Notes: generated by a model from the sequence alone, not told the origin. A DNA stretch of 64,000 nucleotides from Jiella pacifica (GCF_010500815.1 NZ_JAAAMG010000012.1:1-64000), one strand, 5' to 3'; shown: positions 28,054 to 36,914, counted from the stretch's first letter. Numbers and translations are program-made.

Positions 28054-28452
28054 GTGTCCGTCTTCAAGAAAACAGCCGGTTGGCCGGACAAGTCGAGAGT
28101 GCCAATGACTTCCCTTCCCGTCTCCAGCCTGTTGCAGATCCTGGCCGAGGAACTGCGCTCGCTCGCCGTTACAGCCGAAGAGATGCACCACCTCGTCTGT
28201 CACGAACATCTCTCGCGCGATCCCAGCTACATCCGGGCCGTGCAGAAGATTGATCATACGACCCAGGTGCTCGACAATCTCTCGAATTTCGTCTCGGCCG
28301 TCGGCGAGCAGACGGGCGAGGGCTGGTCTATCACCATCGGCCCGGCGCTCGAGACGATCCGGCTCTCGGAACTGAAGCAACGGCTCCACAAGGCGGAAAT
28401 CGACGACGTGGCCGCCAACGATGACGACGGCGATCTCGAACTGTTCGGTTGA
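28054..28452 (+). CDS. CheT-like chemotaxis protein, probable CheY-P phosphatase
   Basis: A 132-residue helical protein in the cheT position at the end of the operon. It contains DHTTQVLDNL (Asp67, Gln71), matching the DXXXQ motif used by CheZ and reported for Sinorhizobium CheT to dephosphorylate CheY-P. The C-terminus is strongly acidic and ends DGDLELFG, reminiscent of the C-terminal CheY-binding peptide of CheZ. GTG 28054 is the longest start; ATG 28105 (MTSLPVSS) trims 17 residues and has no better ribosome binding site. The phosphatase role is inferred from motif and position. Confidence 0.72.
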   Translation: MSVFKKTAGWPDKSRVPMTSLPVSSLLQILAEELRSLAVTAEEMHHLVCHEHLSRDPSYIRAVQKIDHTTQVLDNLSNFVSAVGEQTGEGWSITIGPALETIRLSELKQRLHKAEIDDVAANDDDGDLELFG

Positions 28453-28545
28453 CCTTCGTTCGCCAGGCGGTTTTCCGAGGACCGCCGGGCGAAACTGGCC
28501 TGCCGAACGGCGCCTGGCCGAGGGGCGCCGACGGATGCCGTACGA

Positions 28546-28587
28546 ACGACGAAGCCCGCGGCAGGAGCGTGCCGCGGGCTTCGTCGT
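28546..28587. terminator. Perfect 18-bp hairpin between che operon and cfa
   Basis: The arms at 28546-28563 and 28570-28587 are exact reverse complements around the 6-base loop GGAGCG. It sits between the convergent che operon and the cyclopropane synthase gene, so it can terminate or protect transcripts from both sides. No U-tract follows on either strand. Confidence 0.7.
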
Positions 28588-28611
28588 CCGGCGGGACCGG
28601 CAGGGCTGCGG

Positions 28612-29889
28612 CTATTCCGCCGCCTCGCGCCCGCGCAGCTTCGTGACGTTCTCGGCTCCGGTCTCGTCGAGCTGCCGCAGACGGTCCTCCTCGGCGCTCA
28701 TATAGCCGCGGGTGATCGGCAGGGCGTCGAGGTGCTTGGTGAACTGCAGCTGGAATACCACGAGATTCTGCCAGCGGAAGGCCGATTCGGACGCCGCGAG
28801 GTAGAATTCCCACATCCGGCAGAAGCGCTCGTCGTAGAGCGCCTTGGCCTCCTCGCGCCGCGCCAGGAAACGCTCCCGCCAGTGCTTCAGCGTTTCGGCA
28901 TAGTGGATCCTTAGGACCTCGACGTCGCTGACGATCAGGCCGCTGCGCTCGGCTGCCGCCATCACCTCGGAAAGCGCGGGTATGTACCCCCCCGGGAAGA
29001 TGTACTTCTGGATGAAGGAATTGGTGTTGCCGGGCCGATCGTAGCGGCCGATCGTGTGCAGCAGCATCACGCCGTCGTCCTTCAGGATCTTCGAGCAGTG
29101 CGAGAAATAGGCGTCGTAGAAGCCGACGCCGACATGCTCGAACATGCCGACCGAGACGATCCGGTCGAACGGGCCTTCCGTCTTGCGATAGTCCTGCAGG
29201 CGGAACTCGGCGCGATCGGCAAGGCCGGCCTCCTCGGCCCGTTGCCGGGCGATCGCCAGCTGCTCGTCGGACAAGGTCACGCCGACGACGTTTGCCGACA
29301 GGTTGCGGGCGAGGTAAAGGCCCATGCCACCCCAGCCGCAGCCGATGTCCAGGACCCGCAGGTCGTCGCGGTCGAGGCGCAACTTGGCGGCGATGTGTCG
29401 CTTCTTGGCGATCTGGGCCTCCTCCAGCGTCGCGTCCGGGCGCTCGAAATAGGCGCAGGAATACTGCCGGTCCTCGTCGAGGAACAGGTCGTACAATTGG
29501 CTCGACAGATCGTAGTGATGCTTGACGTTGGAGCGGGCTCGCCTGGGGGTGTTGTACTGGACGATCCCACGGGCGACGCGGCGCATCCGTTCGATCGCCC
29601 GCATCCAGGGTCGGCTGGTGACGTGGTTGCCGGCGTTACGGAAGATCAGGGCGAGGACGTCGTACATCGTGCCTTCGACGACGTCCGTGCCTCCGTTCAT
29701 GTAGACTTCGCCGAACTTGAGGCTCGGATTGAGCGCCACCGCCCGCTCCGCCGCACGCGTGTTGAAGCGCACGACGAGCGGCTCCCCGGTGCCATCGCCC
29801 CAGGTCTCGAGCTTTCCATCGGCGTCGATGACGCTGAAGGTGCCGGTGTGGATAAGTGTGTCGAGATAGTATTTGAGAATGCGGTTCAT
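28612..29889 (-). CDS. cfa: Cyclopropane-fatty-acyl-phospholipid synthase
   Basis: Transfers a methylene group from SAM to the double bond of membrane phospholipid acyl chains. The 425-residue protein has the SAM-binding motif VLDIGCGWGGMGLYLARN near residue 170, the preceding HYDLSSQLYDLFLDEDRQYSCAYF-type segment and the family residues FPGGYIPALSE. The length is normal for the bacterial enzyme. It stands alone, convergent with the che operon. Confidence 0.93.
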   Translation of the reverse strand: MNRILKYYLDTLIHTGTFSVIDADGKLETWGDGTGEPLVVRFNTRAAERAVALNPSLKFGEVYMNGGTDVVEGTMYDVLALIFRNAGNHVTSRPWMRAIERMRRVARGIVQYNTPRRARSNVKHHYDLSSQLYDLFLDEDRQYSCAYFERPDATLEEAQIAKKRHIAAKLRLDRDDLRVLDIGCGWGGMGLYLARNLSANVVGVTLSDEQLAIARQRAEEAGLADRAEFRLQDYRKTEGPFDRIVSVGMFEHVGVGFYDAYFSHCSKILKDDGVMLLHTIGRYDRPGNTNSFIQKYIFPGGYIPALSEVMAAAERSGLIVSDVEVLRIHYAETLKHWRERFLARREEAKALYDERFCRMWEFYLAASESAFRWQNLVVFQLQFTKHLDALPITRGYMSAEEDRLRQLDETGAENVTKLRGREAAE

Positions 29890-30238
29890 TGGCGCCGATC
29901 TCCTGGCAAGAGCCGTCGGAGCATCGAGTGGCCTGCAGTCCGCCGGCTACCGTCTTGACGACGGCGCGCCCTAACCCACGGTTGCTCGCAAACGAAGCGT
30001 TCACCGACTGCCGAGCCCCCCGCTCGCGGTCTTCCCCGCCCGTTTCGATGTCCCCGCGGATTGCGTTCAGATGGTCGCTCGAGGCTCCAGAGACCGCGGC
30101 GGCTGGACTCTGCCGTCGGGTACTGGTTGCTCGTTCAACTTACATCGGGAATCCTAAGCCCATCAGCGAATATGAAAAGAGCCCCATTGGTATGGGGCTC
30201 GTATTTTTGACATCAAATCGTCATCAGGCGGCTGGCGT
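29890..30238. other. 349-base gap between rplI and cfa
   Basis: Contains the rplI terminator at its low end and presumably the cfa promoter at its high end. No gene is supported. Confidence 0.5.
30176..30208 (-). terminator. Rho-independent terminator of the rpsF-rpsR-DUF2232-rplI operon
   Basis: GAGCCCCAT (30179-30187) and ATGGGGCTC (30192-30200) form a perfect 9-bp stem with a TGGT loop. On the minus strand the stem is followed by TTTT, and on the plus strand by GTATTTTT, so it could work in both directions. It lies about 40 bases past the rplI stop codon. Confidence 0.85.
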
Positions 30239-30841
30239 TTACGCAGCCGGCTCGTCTACCTCGGTCTCACCCTCGACGTCGGCCTCGTTCTCGTCTTCCT
30301 CCGCCTCGTCCTCCAGGGCGTAGTCGGGCTGGTCCGAACCGTAGATCGCGTCGGCCGAGCTCAGATCTTCGCCGCGTGCCTGCCGTTCGGCTTCGTCCGG
30401 CGAGCGGGCGATGTTCAGCTGGACCTCGACCGTCACTTCCGGATGCAGGCTCACCTCGACGGTGTGCAGGCCGATCGCCTTGATCGGCTGGTTGAGCTCG
30501 ACCTGGTTGCGGCCGACCTTGAAGCCGTCATTGGCAAGGATCTCGGCGATGTCGCGCGTCGAGACCGAACCGTAGAGCTGCCCGGTTTCGCCGGCCGAGC
30601 GGACGACGATGAAGGACCGGCCGTTGAGCGTCTCGGCAACGCCGCGCGCCTCGGTCTTGCGCTCTTCGTTGCGCTGGATCAGCTGGGCCTTCTGGGCCTC
30701 GAAACGGGTACGATTGGCCTCGTTGGCGCGCAGCGCCCGGCCGGTCGGCAGGAGGTAGTTGCGCGCATAGCCATCGCGGACGCGGACCGTGTCGCCCATC
30801 TGGCCGAGTCTTGCGATGCGCTCGAGGAGAATGACCTGCAT
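30239..30841 (-). CDS. rplI: 50S ribosomal protein L9
   Basis: A 200-residue large-subunit protein that binds 23S rRNA. The diagnostic N-terminal signature [24 protein letters not shown] is intact. It is longer than the roughly 150-residue enterobacterial L9 because of an acidic C-terminal tail ([21 protein letters not shown], about 175-195), which is usual in alphaproteobacteria. Last gene of the S6-S18-DUF2232-L9 operon. Confidence 0.97.
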   Translation of the reverse strand: MQVILLERIARLGQMGDTVRVRDGYARNYLLPTGRALRANEANRTRFEAQKAQLIQRNEERKTEARGVAETLNGRSFIVVRSAGETGQLYGSVSTRDIAEILANDGFKVGRNQVELNQPIKAIGLHTVEVSLHPEVTVEVQLNIARSPDEAERQARGEDLSSADAIYGSDQPDYALEDEAEEDENEADVEGETEVDEPAA

Positions 30842-30922
30842 GTCTGTCTTCCTTTTTCTTTCTTGGTTTCGGACTTGTCTTCGAATTTCCGGCTCAGGCC
30901 GGGAAGGGGGCGCGCTTCCGGC

Positions 30923-31882
30923 TCAGGCCGGGGAGGCGGGGCGCATCCGCTTGATCGTGTCGTAGATGCCGAGGCAGGTGAACACGAACAGCGGGAACGA
31001 AAGGATCATGATCGCCGCATAGGAGACGAACAAAAGCAGACCGCGGTTCGAGCGACCGCGGGTGCGGGCATGCAGCTGGCCGAGGCCGACCAGGGTGAAG
31101 GCCATGCCGAAGGCGCCGCAGGCAACCAGCGCGATCTGTTCCACCGGGCCGGAGACGAAGCTCGCCGCAAGGCCTGCCGCGAAGACGAAGAGGGCGGCGG
31201 GCGGCAGATGGAGCGCCGTCGGCAGGTCGTCCTTCGGCCGCGGCAGCCGGTCGGAGATGCGGGTGAGCCAGGCGGCGAGGTAGAGACCGAGGCCGAGCAC
31301 CAGCGTCAACACTGCCGGCTGGACCAGGGGGATGAGCGAAAGCAGGAGCGTCGCGATGGCTTCGAACTCGGCGTCGTCGATCTGGCCGGCATTGCCGCTC
31401 TCGCGCAGCGTGTCGACGATTTCAGGCTTCAGCGCCGCGACGTCGTAGCCGAAATACCAGCCGAGCCCAATGCAGGCGAGGGCGGCCATGGCCGCGATCG
31501 CGAAAAGGATGCGCTCCACAGGGAACCACATGAGCTGCGGCCGTTCGCCCACCGGTCCGGGGCCGCGTTCTGCGGGGCCGTCTTCGGCGACCGGCCGCGC
31601 CAGACCCGCGAGGTGGCCGGCGATCGCCGCCGGCAGGCTCATCGCGGCGAACAGAAGGACGCCGCCCGACACGAGGCCGGAAATCGCGGCGACGAGGCCG
31701 GCCGAGACCACGGCCGCGAGGAAGCCGGCGACGCTGCCCCAGCCGAGACTGGCGATGAAGATCGGGATCGGCGCGGCGAGCGCCAGTGTGACGGCGGAAC
31801 CGGACTGGACGACGAGCCCGACGAAGAGCAGCGCGCTGGCCGCTCCTGCCGCAATGGCTATGAGGAGATTCGAGGGTTTCAT
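30923..31882 (-). CDS. DUF2232 family membrane protein
   Basis: A 319-residue polytopic membrane protein with about eight hydrophobic segments, matching the DUF2232 proteins regularly found between rpsR and rplI in Rhizobiales. The function is unknown. The conserved synteny with ribosomal genes and co-directionality suggest expression with ribosomal protein genes. Confidence 0.88.
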   Translation of the reverse strand: MKPSNLLIAIAAGAASALLFVGLVVQSGSAVTLALAAPIPIFIASLGWGSVAGFLAAVVSAGLVAAISGLVSGGVLLFAAMSLPAAIAGHLAGLARPVAEDGPAERGPGPVGERPQLMWFPVERILFAIAAMAALACIGLGWYFGYDVAALKPEIVDTLRESGNAGQIDDAEFEAIATLLLSLIPLVQPAVLTLVLGLGLYLAAWLTRISDRLPRPKDDLPTALHLPPAALFVFAAGLAASFVSGPVEQIALVACGAFGMAFTLVGLGQLHARTRGRSNRGLLLFVSYAAIMILSFPLFVFTCLGIYDTIKRMRPASPA

Positions 31883-32075
31883 CGTCCGGTCGCTGTCCTG
31901 CGTGTCTCGCAGTTAGAGGCCATTTCGGGCCCCAACTCGATCGCCGCCGGCGCCTTGCGCCGCAGCCATCTTCATGAAGATCGCGCCCGGGTCGGCCCCG
32001 AGCGCGATTGGGTGTTGTCTTGCCCTTTCGGGCGCCAGGGCGTGTCTCCGCGAGGGATGACGCCCGGTGGTCGGC

Positions 32076-32324
32076 CTACTTGATCACGTAGGGCAGAAGG
32101 CCGAGGAAACGGGCGCGCTTGATGGCCTTGGCCAGGGCGCGCTGGTTCTTCTGGGACACCGCGGTGATGCGCGAGGGCACGATCTTGCCGCGCTCGGAGA
32201 TGTAGCGCTGCAGGAGACGGACGTCCTTGTAGTCGATCTTCGGCGAATCGGAGTTCGAGAACGGATCGGACTTGCGGCGGCGATGGAACGGCCGGCGAGT
32301 CGGCAGCTGTGCAATATCGACCAT
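32076..32324 (-). CDS. rpsR: 30S ribosomal protein S18
   Basis: An 82-residue small-subunit protein that pairs with S6 on 16S rRNA. The sequence [20 protein letters not shown] and the [18 protein letters not shown] end are diagnostic. It lies 6 bases downstream of rpsF. Normal length. Confidence 0.97.
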   Translation of the reverse strand: MVDIAQLPTRRPFHRRRKSDPFSNSDSPKIDYKDVRLLQRYISERGKIVPSRITAVSQKNQRALAKAIKRARFLGLLPYVIK

Positions 32325-32330
32325 TTGAAC

Positions 32331-32786
32331 TTACTCCGAATCGTTATCGCGTGGGCGGCGGGGACGATCGTCGTCGCGGTCCCGGCGCGGGCCCCGGTCA
32401 CCACGATCGCCGCGGTCACCCCTGTCGCCGCGATCGCGGTCGCCGCCGCGGCGAGGCCGGTCGTCGCGCTTCTGCATCATCGCGGAGGGACCTTCCTCAT
32501 GCGCGTCGACGCGGATGGTCAGGTACCGGAGCACGTCCTCGTTGAAGCGCATCAGGCGCTCCAATTCATCGACGGCCGCGGAAGGCGCGTCGATGTTGAG
32601 CAGCGTGTAATACGCCTTGCGATTCTTCTTGATGCGGTAGGTGAGGGTCTTCAGACCCCAGTTCTCGACCTTGACGACCTTGCCGCCATTGGTTTCCAGA
32701 ATGCCCCGGAACGTCTCCACCAGCTGATCGACCTGCTGGTTCGAGATGTCCTGGCGCGATAGGAATACGTGCTCGTAAAGAGCCAT
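32331..32786 (-). CDS. rpsF: 30S ribosomal protein S6 with DRG-repeat tail
   Basis: A 151-residue small-subunit protein. The core ([13 protein letters not shown], then [22 protein letters not shown]-like) is standard. From about residue 113 the tail is a charged low-complexity region with successive DRG units, encoded by an imperfect repeat near 32395-32440. E. coli S6 also has a variable acidic tail; this one is mixed-charge. First gene of the ribosomal operon. Confidence 0.96.
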   Translation of the reverse strand: MALYEHVFLSRQDISNQQVDQLVETFRGILETNGGKVVKVENWGLKTLTYRIKKNRKAYYTLLNIDAPSAAVDELERLMRFNEDVLRYLTIRVDAHEEGPSAMMQKRDDRPRRGGDRDRGDRGDRGDRGDRGPRRDRDDDRPRRPRDNDSE

Positions 32787-33176
32787 TCGCGTAACGCCTT
32801 TCCAACTTCGTCCATGTTGAGCCCGATCCAGCGGCTAAGCCTCTGCGACTTCCCTGGTCGGCCGCAAGGCCGCTTCGGAAAGGCGATGTCGAGAGCGGTC
32901 GAGAGCGGAGACACGGGAAGCAGGCGACATTCCAGCGCCATGAAGCCAGCGAACCGGCAGCCTTCCGTTCAGCCCCCAGCTGAAAAACCGGGCTTTGACG
33001 AAGGCGGGCGATACACCGTGCCCGCGGAAAACGCAAGGGCCCGATGGATCACGAGAGGGATCACGCCGGCTTGACGGATCGCATTGCCGGTGCGGGCGTA
33101 TTGGTAAGGCGGGCTCGTCGCCACCGGTATCATGCCTGTCGACGGACCGCAGAGACCGTAAAGGGAGACACGATCC
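32787..33176. other. 390-base gap upstream of rpsF
   Basis: Divergent region between rpsF and the DUF6152 gene. Besides a candidate rpsF promoter near 33008-33036, no gene or strong structure is seen. Confidence 0.5.
33008..33036 (-). promoter_or_regulatory. Candidate sigma-70 promoter of the rpsF operon
   Basis: On the minus strand, TTGCGT (33036-33031) and TATCGC (33013-33008) are separated by 17 bases, about 220 bases upstream of rpsF. Matches the alphaproteobacterial housekeeping pattern by eye only. Confidence 0.35.
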
Positions 33177-33584
33177 ATGCGAAGCTCGTTCATCTCGCGC
33201 ACCATCGCCGCGCTCGCCGTCGGCACCGGCCTGTCGCTCGCCGTCCCCGTCACCGCCGTCGCCCATCATGGCTGGGCCTGGACGGAGGAACAGGAGAGCC
33301 GGCTCGAAGGGACGATCACTGAGGTGTCCCTCGGCAATCCGCACGCGCATATCGAGGTGGAGACCGACGATGGCGTCTGGGAGGTCGATCTCGCTCCACC
33401 TTATGCCACCCAGCGTGCCGGCTTCGTCGAGGGAGTCGCCAAGCCCGGCGACCGGGCGAGCTTCACCGGCCATCGCTCCAAGGACGCCGGCGAGCGACGC
33501 TTCAAGGCCGAGACCGTCACCGTGGGCGACAAGACCTACGACGTCTATCCCAGCAGGCAGAAGAGCATGAAGCCGGGCACCTGA
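33177..33584 (+). CDS. DUF6152 family exported protein
   Basis: A 135-residue protein with a signal peptide (IAALAVGTGLSLAVPVTAVAHH) and the family hallmarks HHGWAWT right after cleavage, then GTITEVSLGNPHAHIEVE and an OB-like beta-rich body. The function is unknown; the family often sits next to a DUF6644 membrane protein, as here. The closely spaced histidines suggest metal binding (inference). Confidence 0.82.
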   Translation: MRSSFISRTIAALAVGTGLSLAVPVTAVAHHGWAWTEEQESRLEGTITEVSLGNPHAHIEVETDDGVWEVDLAPPYATQRAGFVEGVAKPGDRASFTGHRSKDAGERRFKAETVTVGDKTYDVYPSRQKSMKPGT

Positions 33585-33610
33585 TCGGCACGGCATGACA
33601 GGGCGGCGAC

Positions 33611-34090
33611 ATGCTGGAAGACTTTCTCGGCCTGATCGCCAATTCCTGGCCGGCGCAGGCGCTGAAGACCTCGCGAAGCCTCTATCCGCTGGTCAATGCG
33701 GCGCACATCCTGGCGTTTGCGACGCTCTATGGTTCCATAGCCACGCTCGACCTTGCCGTCCTGACCAAGGCGAGAGGCGAATATCTCGCGCCGCTCGCCC
33801 GCCTGGTGCCGCGCGTTGCGGGAGCAGCGCTTTGCGCCGCGATCGCTACCGGGCTGATCCTCTTTTCCGTCCAGCCCTTCGACTATGCCGAGAACCCGGC
33901 ATTCCGGGCGAAGCTCCTCATGGTCGTCGCGGGGCTGCTCCATGCCGGTGCATTGCATGCGACCCCTGGCTTTCGGGAGCTGCAGGCCACCGGCACGGCC
34001 TCCGCAACGCTCGCCATATCGGCAGCTATCTCCCTGGCAATCTGGACCGCGGCGATCGTAGCAGGCCGCTTCATCGCCTTCATGGGGTGA
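33611..34090 (+). CDS. DUF6644 family membrane protein
   Basis: A 159-residue integral membrane protein with four hydrophobic helices and conserved histidines in AAHILAFATLYGS and LLHAGALH, suggestive of a b-type heme or metal site. It starts 26 bases after the DUF6152 gene and the two probably form an operon. The function is unknown. Confidence 0.78.
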   Translation: MLEDFLGLIANSWPAQALKTSRSLYPLVNAAHILAFATLYGSIATLDLAVLTKARGEYLAPLARLVPRVAGAALCAAIATGLILFSVQPFDYAENPAFRAKLLMVVAGLLHAGALHATPGFRELQATGTASATLAISAAISLAIWTAAIVAGRFIAFMG

Positions 34091-34192
34091 GCTCGTCACC
34101 TCAATCTTCCGTTCCGGTATCATGCTGGTGCGGGGCGGTCCGATGGTCCTATGATGGACGATGAACGAGCGCCGGACGTGAGGAGTGAAGCG

Positions 34193-34738
34193 ATGCTCGT
34201 AGGTCGGTCCAGCGCGCCAGGGCGGCTCTTGCTTCACCTGATCCTGGCGGGCTTGTTCATGGCAGTCATTGCCGGACCCGTTTCGGCCACGGCGGCGCCG
34301 GAAGCCGGGCGGGGCCTCGTGGATACCGTCATTCTCGACGAACCGGGGCTGGTTGCGGTCCTGTCGGGGCGAGACCTCGAGGGCGTCTATGCCGACGCCA
34401 CACCCTGGGCGGAATCCTACTACCTCGACGGGACCCTCTCCTATCGCGACCGGCTGGGTCTCTGGGCGGGGGATTGGAGTGCCTCGAACGGGCGCTTCTG
34501 CACGTTCTATCGCAACCAGGGCATCAATGGCGGCTGCTTCCTGGTGGCGAAGCGCGGAACCAACTGCTTCGATTTCTATGCCCTCGATACCGCCCTGCGG
34601 CCAGGGGCGACGAGCGAGGAGATCTTTGCCGGGCGGAACTGGACGGCCCGAGGCTGGTATGTCGAAGCGGAATCCAGTTGTCCGGCCGACGATCGGCAGA
34701 TCGTCGATATCGACAAAGGCGCCCGCGCCAGAACCTGA
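34193..34738 (+). CDS. Exported protein of unknown function
   Basis: A 181-residue protein with a signal peptide (LLLHLILAGLFMAVIAGPVSATA). The mature part has DLEGVYADATPWAESYYLDGTLSYRD, a DWSASNGRFCTFY segment and four cysteines (CTFY, GGCF, NCFDF, SSCP), suggesting two disulfides. The pattern of YFLDGTL...G.W....G.FC.FY recalls small periplasmic beta-rich proteins, but I do not recognise a named family. The start at ATG 34193 follows GAGGAGTGA; an upstream ATG at 34151 is in frame but has no ribosome binding site. Confidence 0.65.
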   Translation: MLVGRSSAPGRLLLHLILAGLFMAVIAGPVSATAAPEAGRGLVDTVILDEPGLVAVLSGRDLEGVYADATPWAESYYLDGTLSYRDRLGLWAGDWSASNGRFCTFYRNQGINGGCFLVAKRGTNCFDFYALDTALRPGATSEEIFAGRNWTARGWYVEAESSCPADDRQIVDIDKGARART

Positions 34739-34774
34739 AAACGATTCGGGCAAAATCGAACTCTGGAACGAAGA

Positions 34775-34804
34775 AAGGCGGCCGATCATCCGATCGACCG
34801 CCTT
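34775..34804. terminator. Hairpin between convergent genes
   Basis: AAGGCGGCCGATC (34775-34787) and GATCGACCGCCTT (34792-34804) pair with one mismatch around the loop ATCC. On the minus strand it is followed by TCTTCGTT. It lies between the exported-protein gene and a small minus-strand ORF and may terminate both. Confidence 0.5.
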
Positions 34805-34834
34805 CCGATGCAATGCATGGAACGGATCGCCGCG

Positions 34835-34948
34835 TCAGACGCGGCGCGGCTCTCGCTGCGGCGGATCATTGCGGGACTGCTTGTCCCGGCCGAGGAATTT
34901 CTTGGCGACCCAGCCGACCACGATCGTCTTCAGGATACTCCTGATCAT
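34835..34948 (-). CDS. Small protein of 37 residues
   Basis: A short ORF with a strong ribosome binding site (GGGAGATGAAAG ahead of the ATG at 34948). The product starts MIRSILKTIVVGWVAKKFLG, an amphipathic or hydrophobic helix, followed by a charged tail rich in Arg and Pro. Such tiny proteins between larger genes are common in Rhizobiales but poorly annotated. The convergent hairpin just past its stop supports a real transcription unit. Confidence 0.5.
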   Translation of the reverse strand: MIRSILKTIVVGWVAKKFLGRDKQSRNDPPQREPRRV

Positions 34949-35134
34949 CTTTCATCTCCCGTAAGATTTTCCTGGATCGATAACGCCGCAGATGTCGATG
35001 AGTTGCGTGTCGGCGACGAATTCGGGACCGTCGGCGGGTTTCGTCCGCCCGTTCCGGATGATGCCATTCCTCTTGACGTTGCGGAGAGCCGGTTCAGTTA
35101 GCCGTCCACGATCAACGCAGAGGGTCATCGAGAT

Positions 35135-36826
35135 TTGACGTCGACAACGAGAGACGAACGCGGAGCGGGTCCGGGCGACGGCCGAAGGCAGAGCGATGGC
35201 ACCGGCGTGAAGACCGGGCCGCTGGGGCCGTTTCCCCATGTGAGCCACCCGGTCTTCCTGACCTCCGCTGCGCTCATCATCAGCTTTCTGGTCTTCGGCG
35301 CCGGATTTCCGGAAACCGCGAACACCGTCTTCCAAGGCGCCCAGACGGCCATTGCCGATTATTTCGGCTGGTTCCTCATCCTCGTCACCAATCTCGCACT
35401 CGTCCTGACGGTCTATCTGGCCTTTTCCCGCTACGGGGACATCCGGCTCGGCGCCCAGACCGAGACGCCGCAATACGGGCTGATGTCCTGGATCGCGATG
35501 CTGTTTTCCGCCGGCATCGGCATCGGCCTTCTCTACTGGGCCGTCGCCGAGCCGCTGTTCCACTTCTTCGCGCCGCCGATGGGAGAAGCCGAAAGCGTCG
35601 AGGCGGCGAAGCAGGCGATGGTGCTCGCCTTCTTCGACTGGGGCCTGCACGGCTGGGCGATCTATTGCATCGTCGCGCTGTCGCTCGCCTATTTCCACTA
35701 TCGCAAGGGCCTGCCGCTCTCGATCCGCTCGGTGCTCTATCCGCTGATCGGCGAGCGCATCTACGGGCCGTGGGGCCACGCGGTCGACATTCTCGCCGTC
35801 TTCGGCACGATGTTCGGTGTCGTCACGTCGCTCGGCCTCGGGGTGATGCAGATCAATTCCGGGCTCGAGACCTTTCTCGGCGTCCCGGACAGCATCTACG
35901 TCCAATTGGGCCTGATCGCGCTGATCACCGCCTTCGCGACGGTCTCGGTGATGCTCGGGCTCGACGGCGGCATCAAGCGCATCTCCAACTTCAACATCTA
36001 TCTGAGCTTCGCGCTTCTCGCCTTCTTCGTTATCGTCGGACCGACGCTCTACATCTTCGACAGCTTCATCGAGAACGTCGGCAACTACATCGGCAGCCTC
36101 GTCAAGTTCAGCTTTTGGGTGGAGGCCTATTCGGGGACCAACTGGCAGGTCGACTGGACGCTGTTCTACTGGGCATGGTGGATCTCCTGGTCGCCCTTCG
36201 TCGGCATCTTCATCGCCCGCATCTCCCGCGGCCGGACGATCCGCGAGTTCCTGCTCGGCGTCCTTTTGATCCCCACCACGATCCTGTTCTTCTGGTTCAC
36301 CGCCTTCGGCGGCACCGCCATCAAGTTGGAACTCGACGGCAATCCCGGCCTGATCGAGGCGACCAAGGCAGATTATGGCGACGCGATCTTCAAGCTGATC
36401 GAGTTCTTCCCCGGCACGCCTTTGATCGGCGGCCTCATCATCGTGATGATCGTCGTGTGGTTCGTCACCTCGTCGGACAGCGCCAGTTTCGTCATCGACA
36501 TGCTGACCGCCGGCGGCCACGCCGATCCGCCGCGCATCCAGCGGCTGTTCTGGGCGATCACCGAAGGTGCGATCGCAGCCATGCTCCTGGTCGCGGGCGG
36601 TCTCAAGGCGCTGCAGGCGGCGGCCGTCGTCGCCGGCTTCCCCTTCGCCTTCGTGCTGCTGGTCATGATGTACTCGCTCCTGCGCGGCCTCGGACGCGAC
36701 AAGCTGGTGCTCTACAGGGCCGACCAGTGGTTCCAGACGGAGAAGGAAACCGACGTCAACACGCCGGATCCGTATCGGGACGAGCATGCGCTGAAGGGCC
36801 CGCCCGGGCTGGCGAGCGGCGGGTGA
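35135..36826 (+). CDS. BCCT family betaine/carnitine/choline transporter
   Basis: A 563-residue secondary transporter for a quaternary ammonium compound, probably involved in osmoprotection or in betaine or choline catabolism. About twelve membrane segments are visible, with the family motifs AGIGIGLLYWAVAEP and YWAWWISWSPFVGIFIARIS, the tryptophan-rich substrate box. The length is normal without the long C-terminal osmosensing tail of BetP. Start is uncertain: TTG 35135 opens the longest frame and no good ATG precedes the first helix. It stands alone, followed by a terminator hairpin. Confidence 0.9.
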   Translation: MTSTTRDERGAGPGDGRRQSDGTGVKTGPLGPFPHVSHPVFLTSAALIISFLVFGAGFPETANTVFQGAQTAIADYFGWFLILVTNLALVLTVYLAFSRYGDIRLGAQTETPQYGLMSWIAMLFSAGIGIGLLYWAVAEPLFHFFAPPMGEAESVEAAKQAMVLAFFDWGLHGWAIYCIVALSLAYFHYRKGLPLSIRSVLYPLIGERIYGPWGHAVDILAVFGTMFGVVTSLGLGVMQINSGLETFLGVPDSIYVQLGLIALITAFATVSVMLGLDGGIKRISNFNIYLSFALLAFFVIVGPTLYIFDSFIENVGNYIGSLVKFSFWVEAYSGTNWQVDWTLFYWAWWISWSPFVGIFIARISRGRTIREFLLGVLLIPTTILFFWFTAFGGTAIKLELDGNPGLIEATKADYGDAIFKLIEFFPGTPLIGGLIIVMIVVWFVTSSDSASFVIDMLTAGGHADPPRIQRLFWAITEGAIAAMLLVAGGLKALQAAAVVAGFPFAFVLLVMMYSLLRGLGRDKLVLYRADQWFQTEKETDVNTPDPYRDEHALKGPPGLASGG

Positions 36827-36866
36827 GTGCCAACTTTCCTGTGAATGCCAAGTGACATGGAGAAGA

Positions 36867-36897
36867 GCGGTGGCGGATTTCCCGCCGCCGCTTTTTT
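36867..36897 (+). terminator. Rho-independent terminator after the BCCT gene
   Basis: GCGGTGGCGG (36867-36876) pairs with CCGCCGCCGC (36882-36891), allowing one G-U pair, with a 5-base loop, followed directly by six T residues. It lies 40 bases past the BCCT stop codon. Confidence 0.85.
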
Positions 36898-36914
36898 CGT
36901 GATACAAAAATTAC

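Noticed and set aside
32385-32450. CRISPR-like short repeats
   Set aside because: The repeats are in frame inside rpsF, about 9 bases long, with no unique spacers.
34952-36907. 650-codon frame antisense to the BCCT transporter
   Set aside because: Translation is Asp/Glu/Arg-rich and repetitive; the plus strand encodes a clear membrane transporter.
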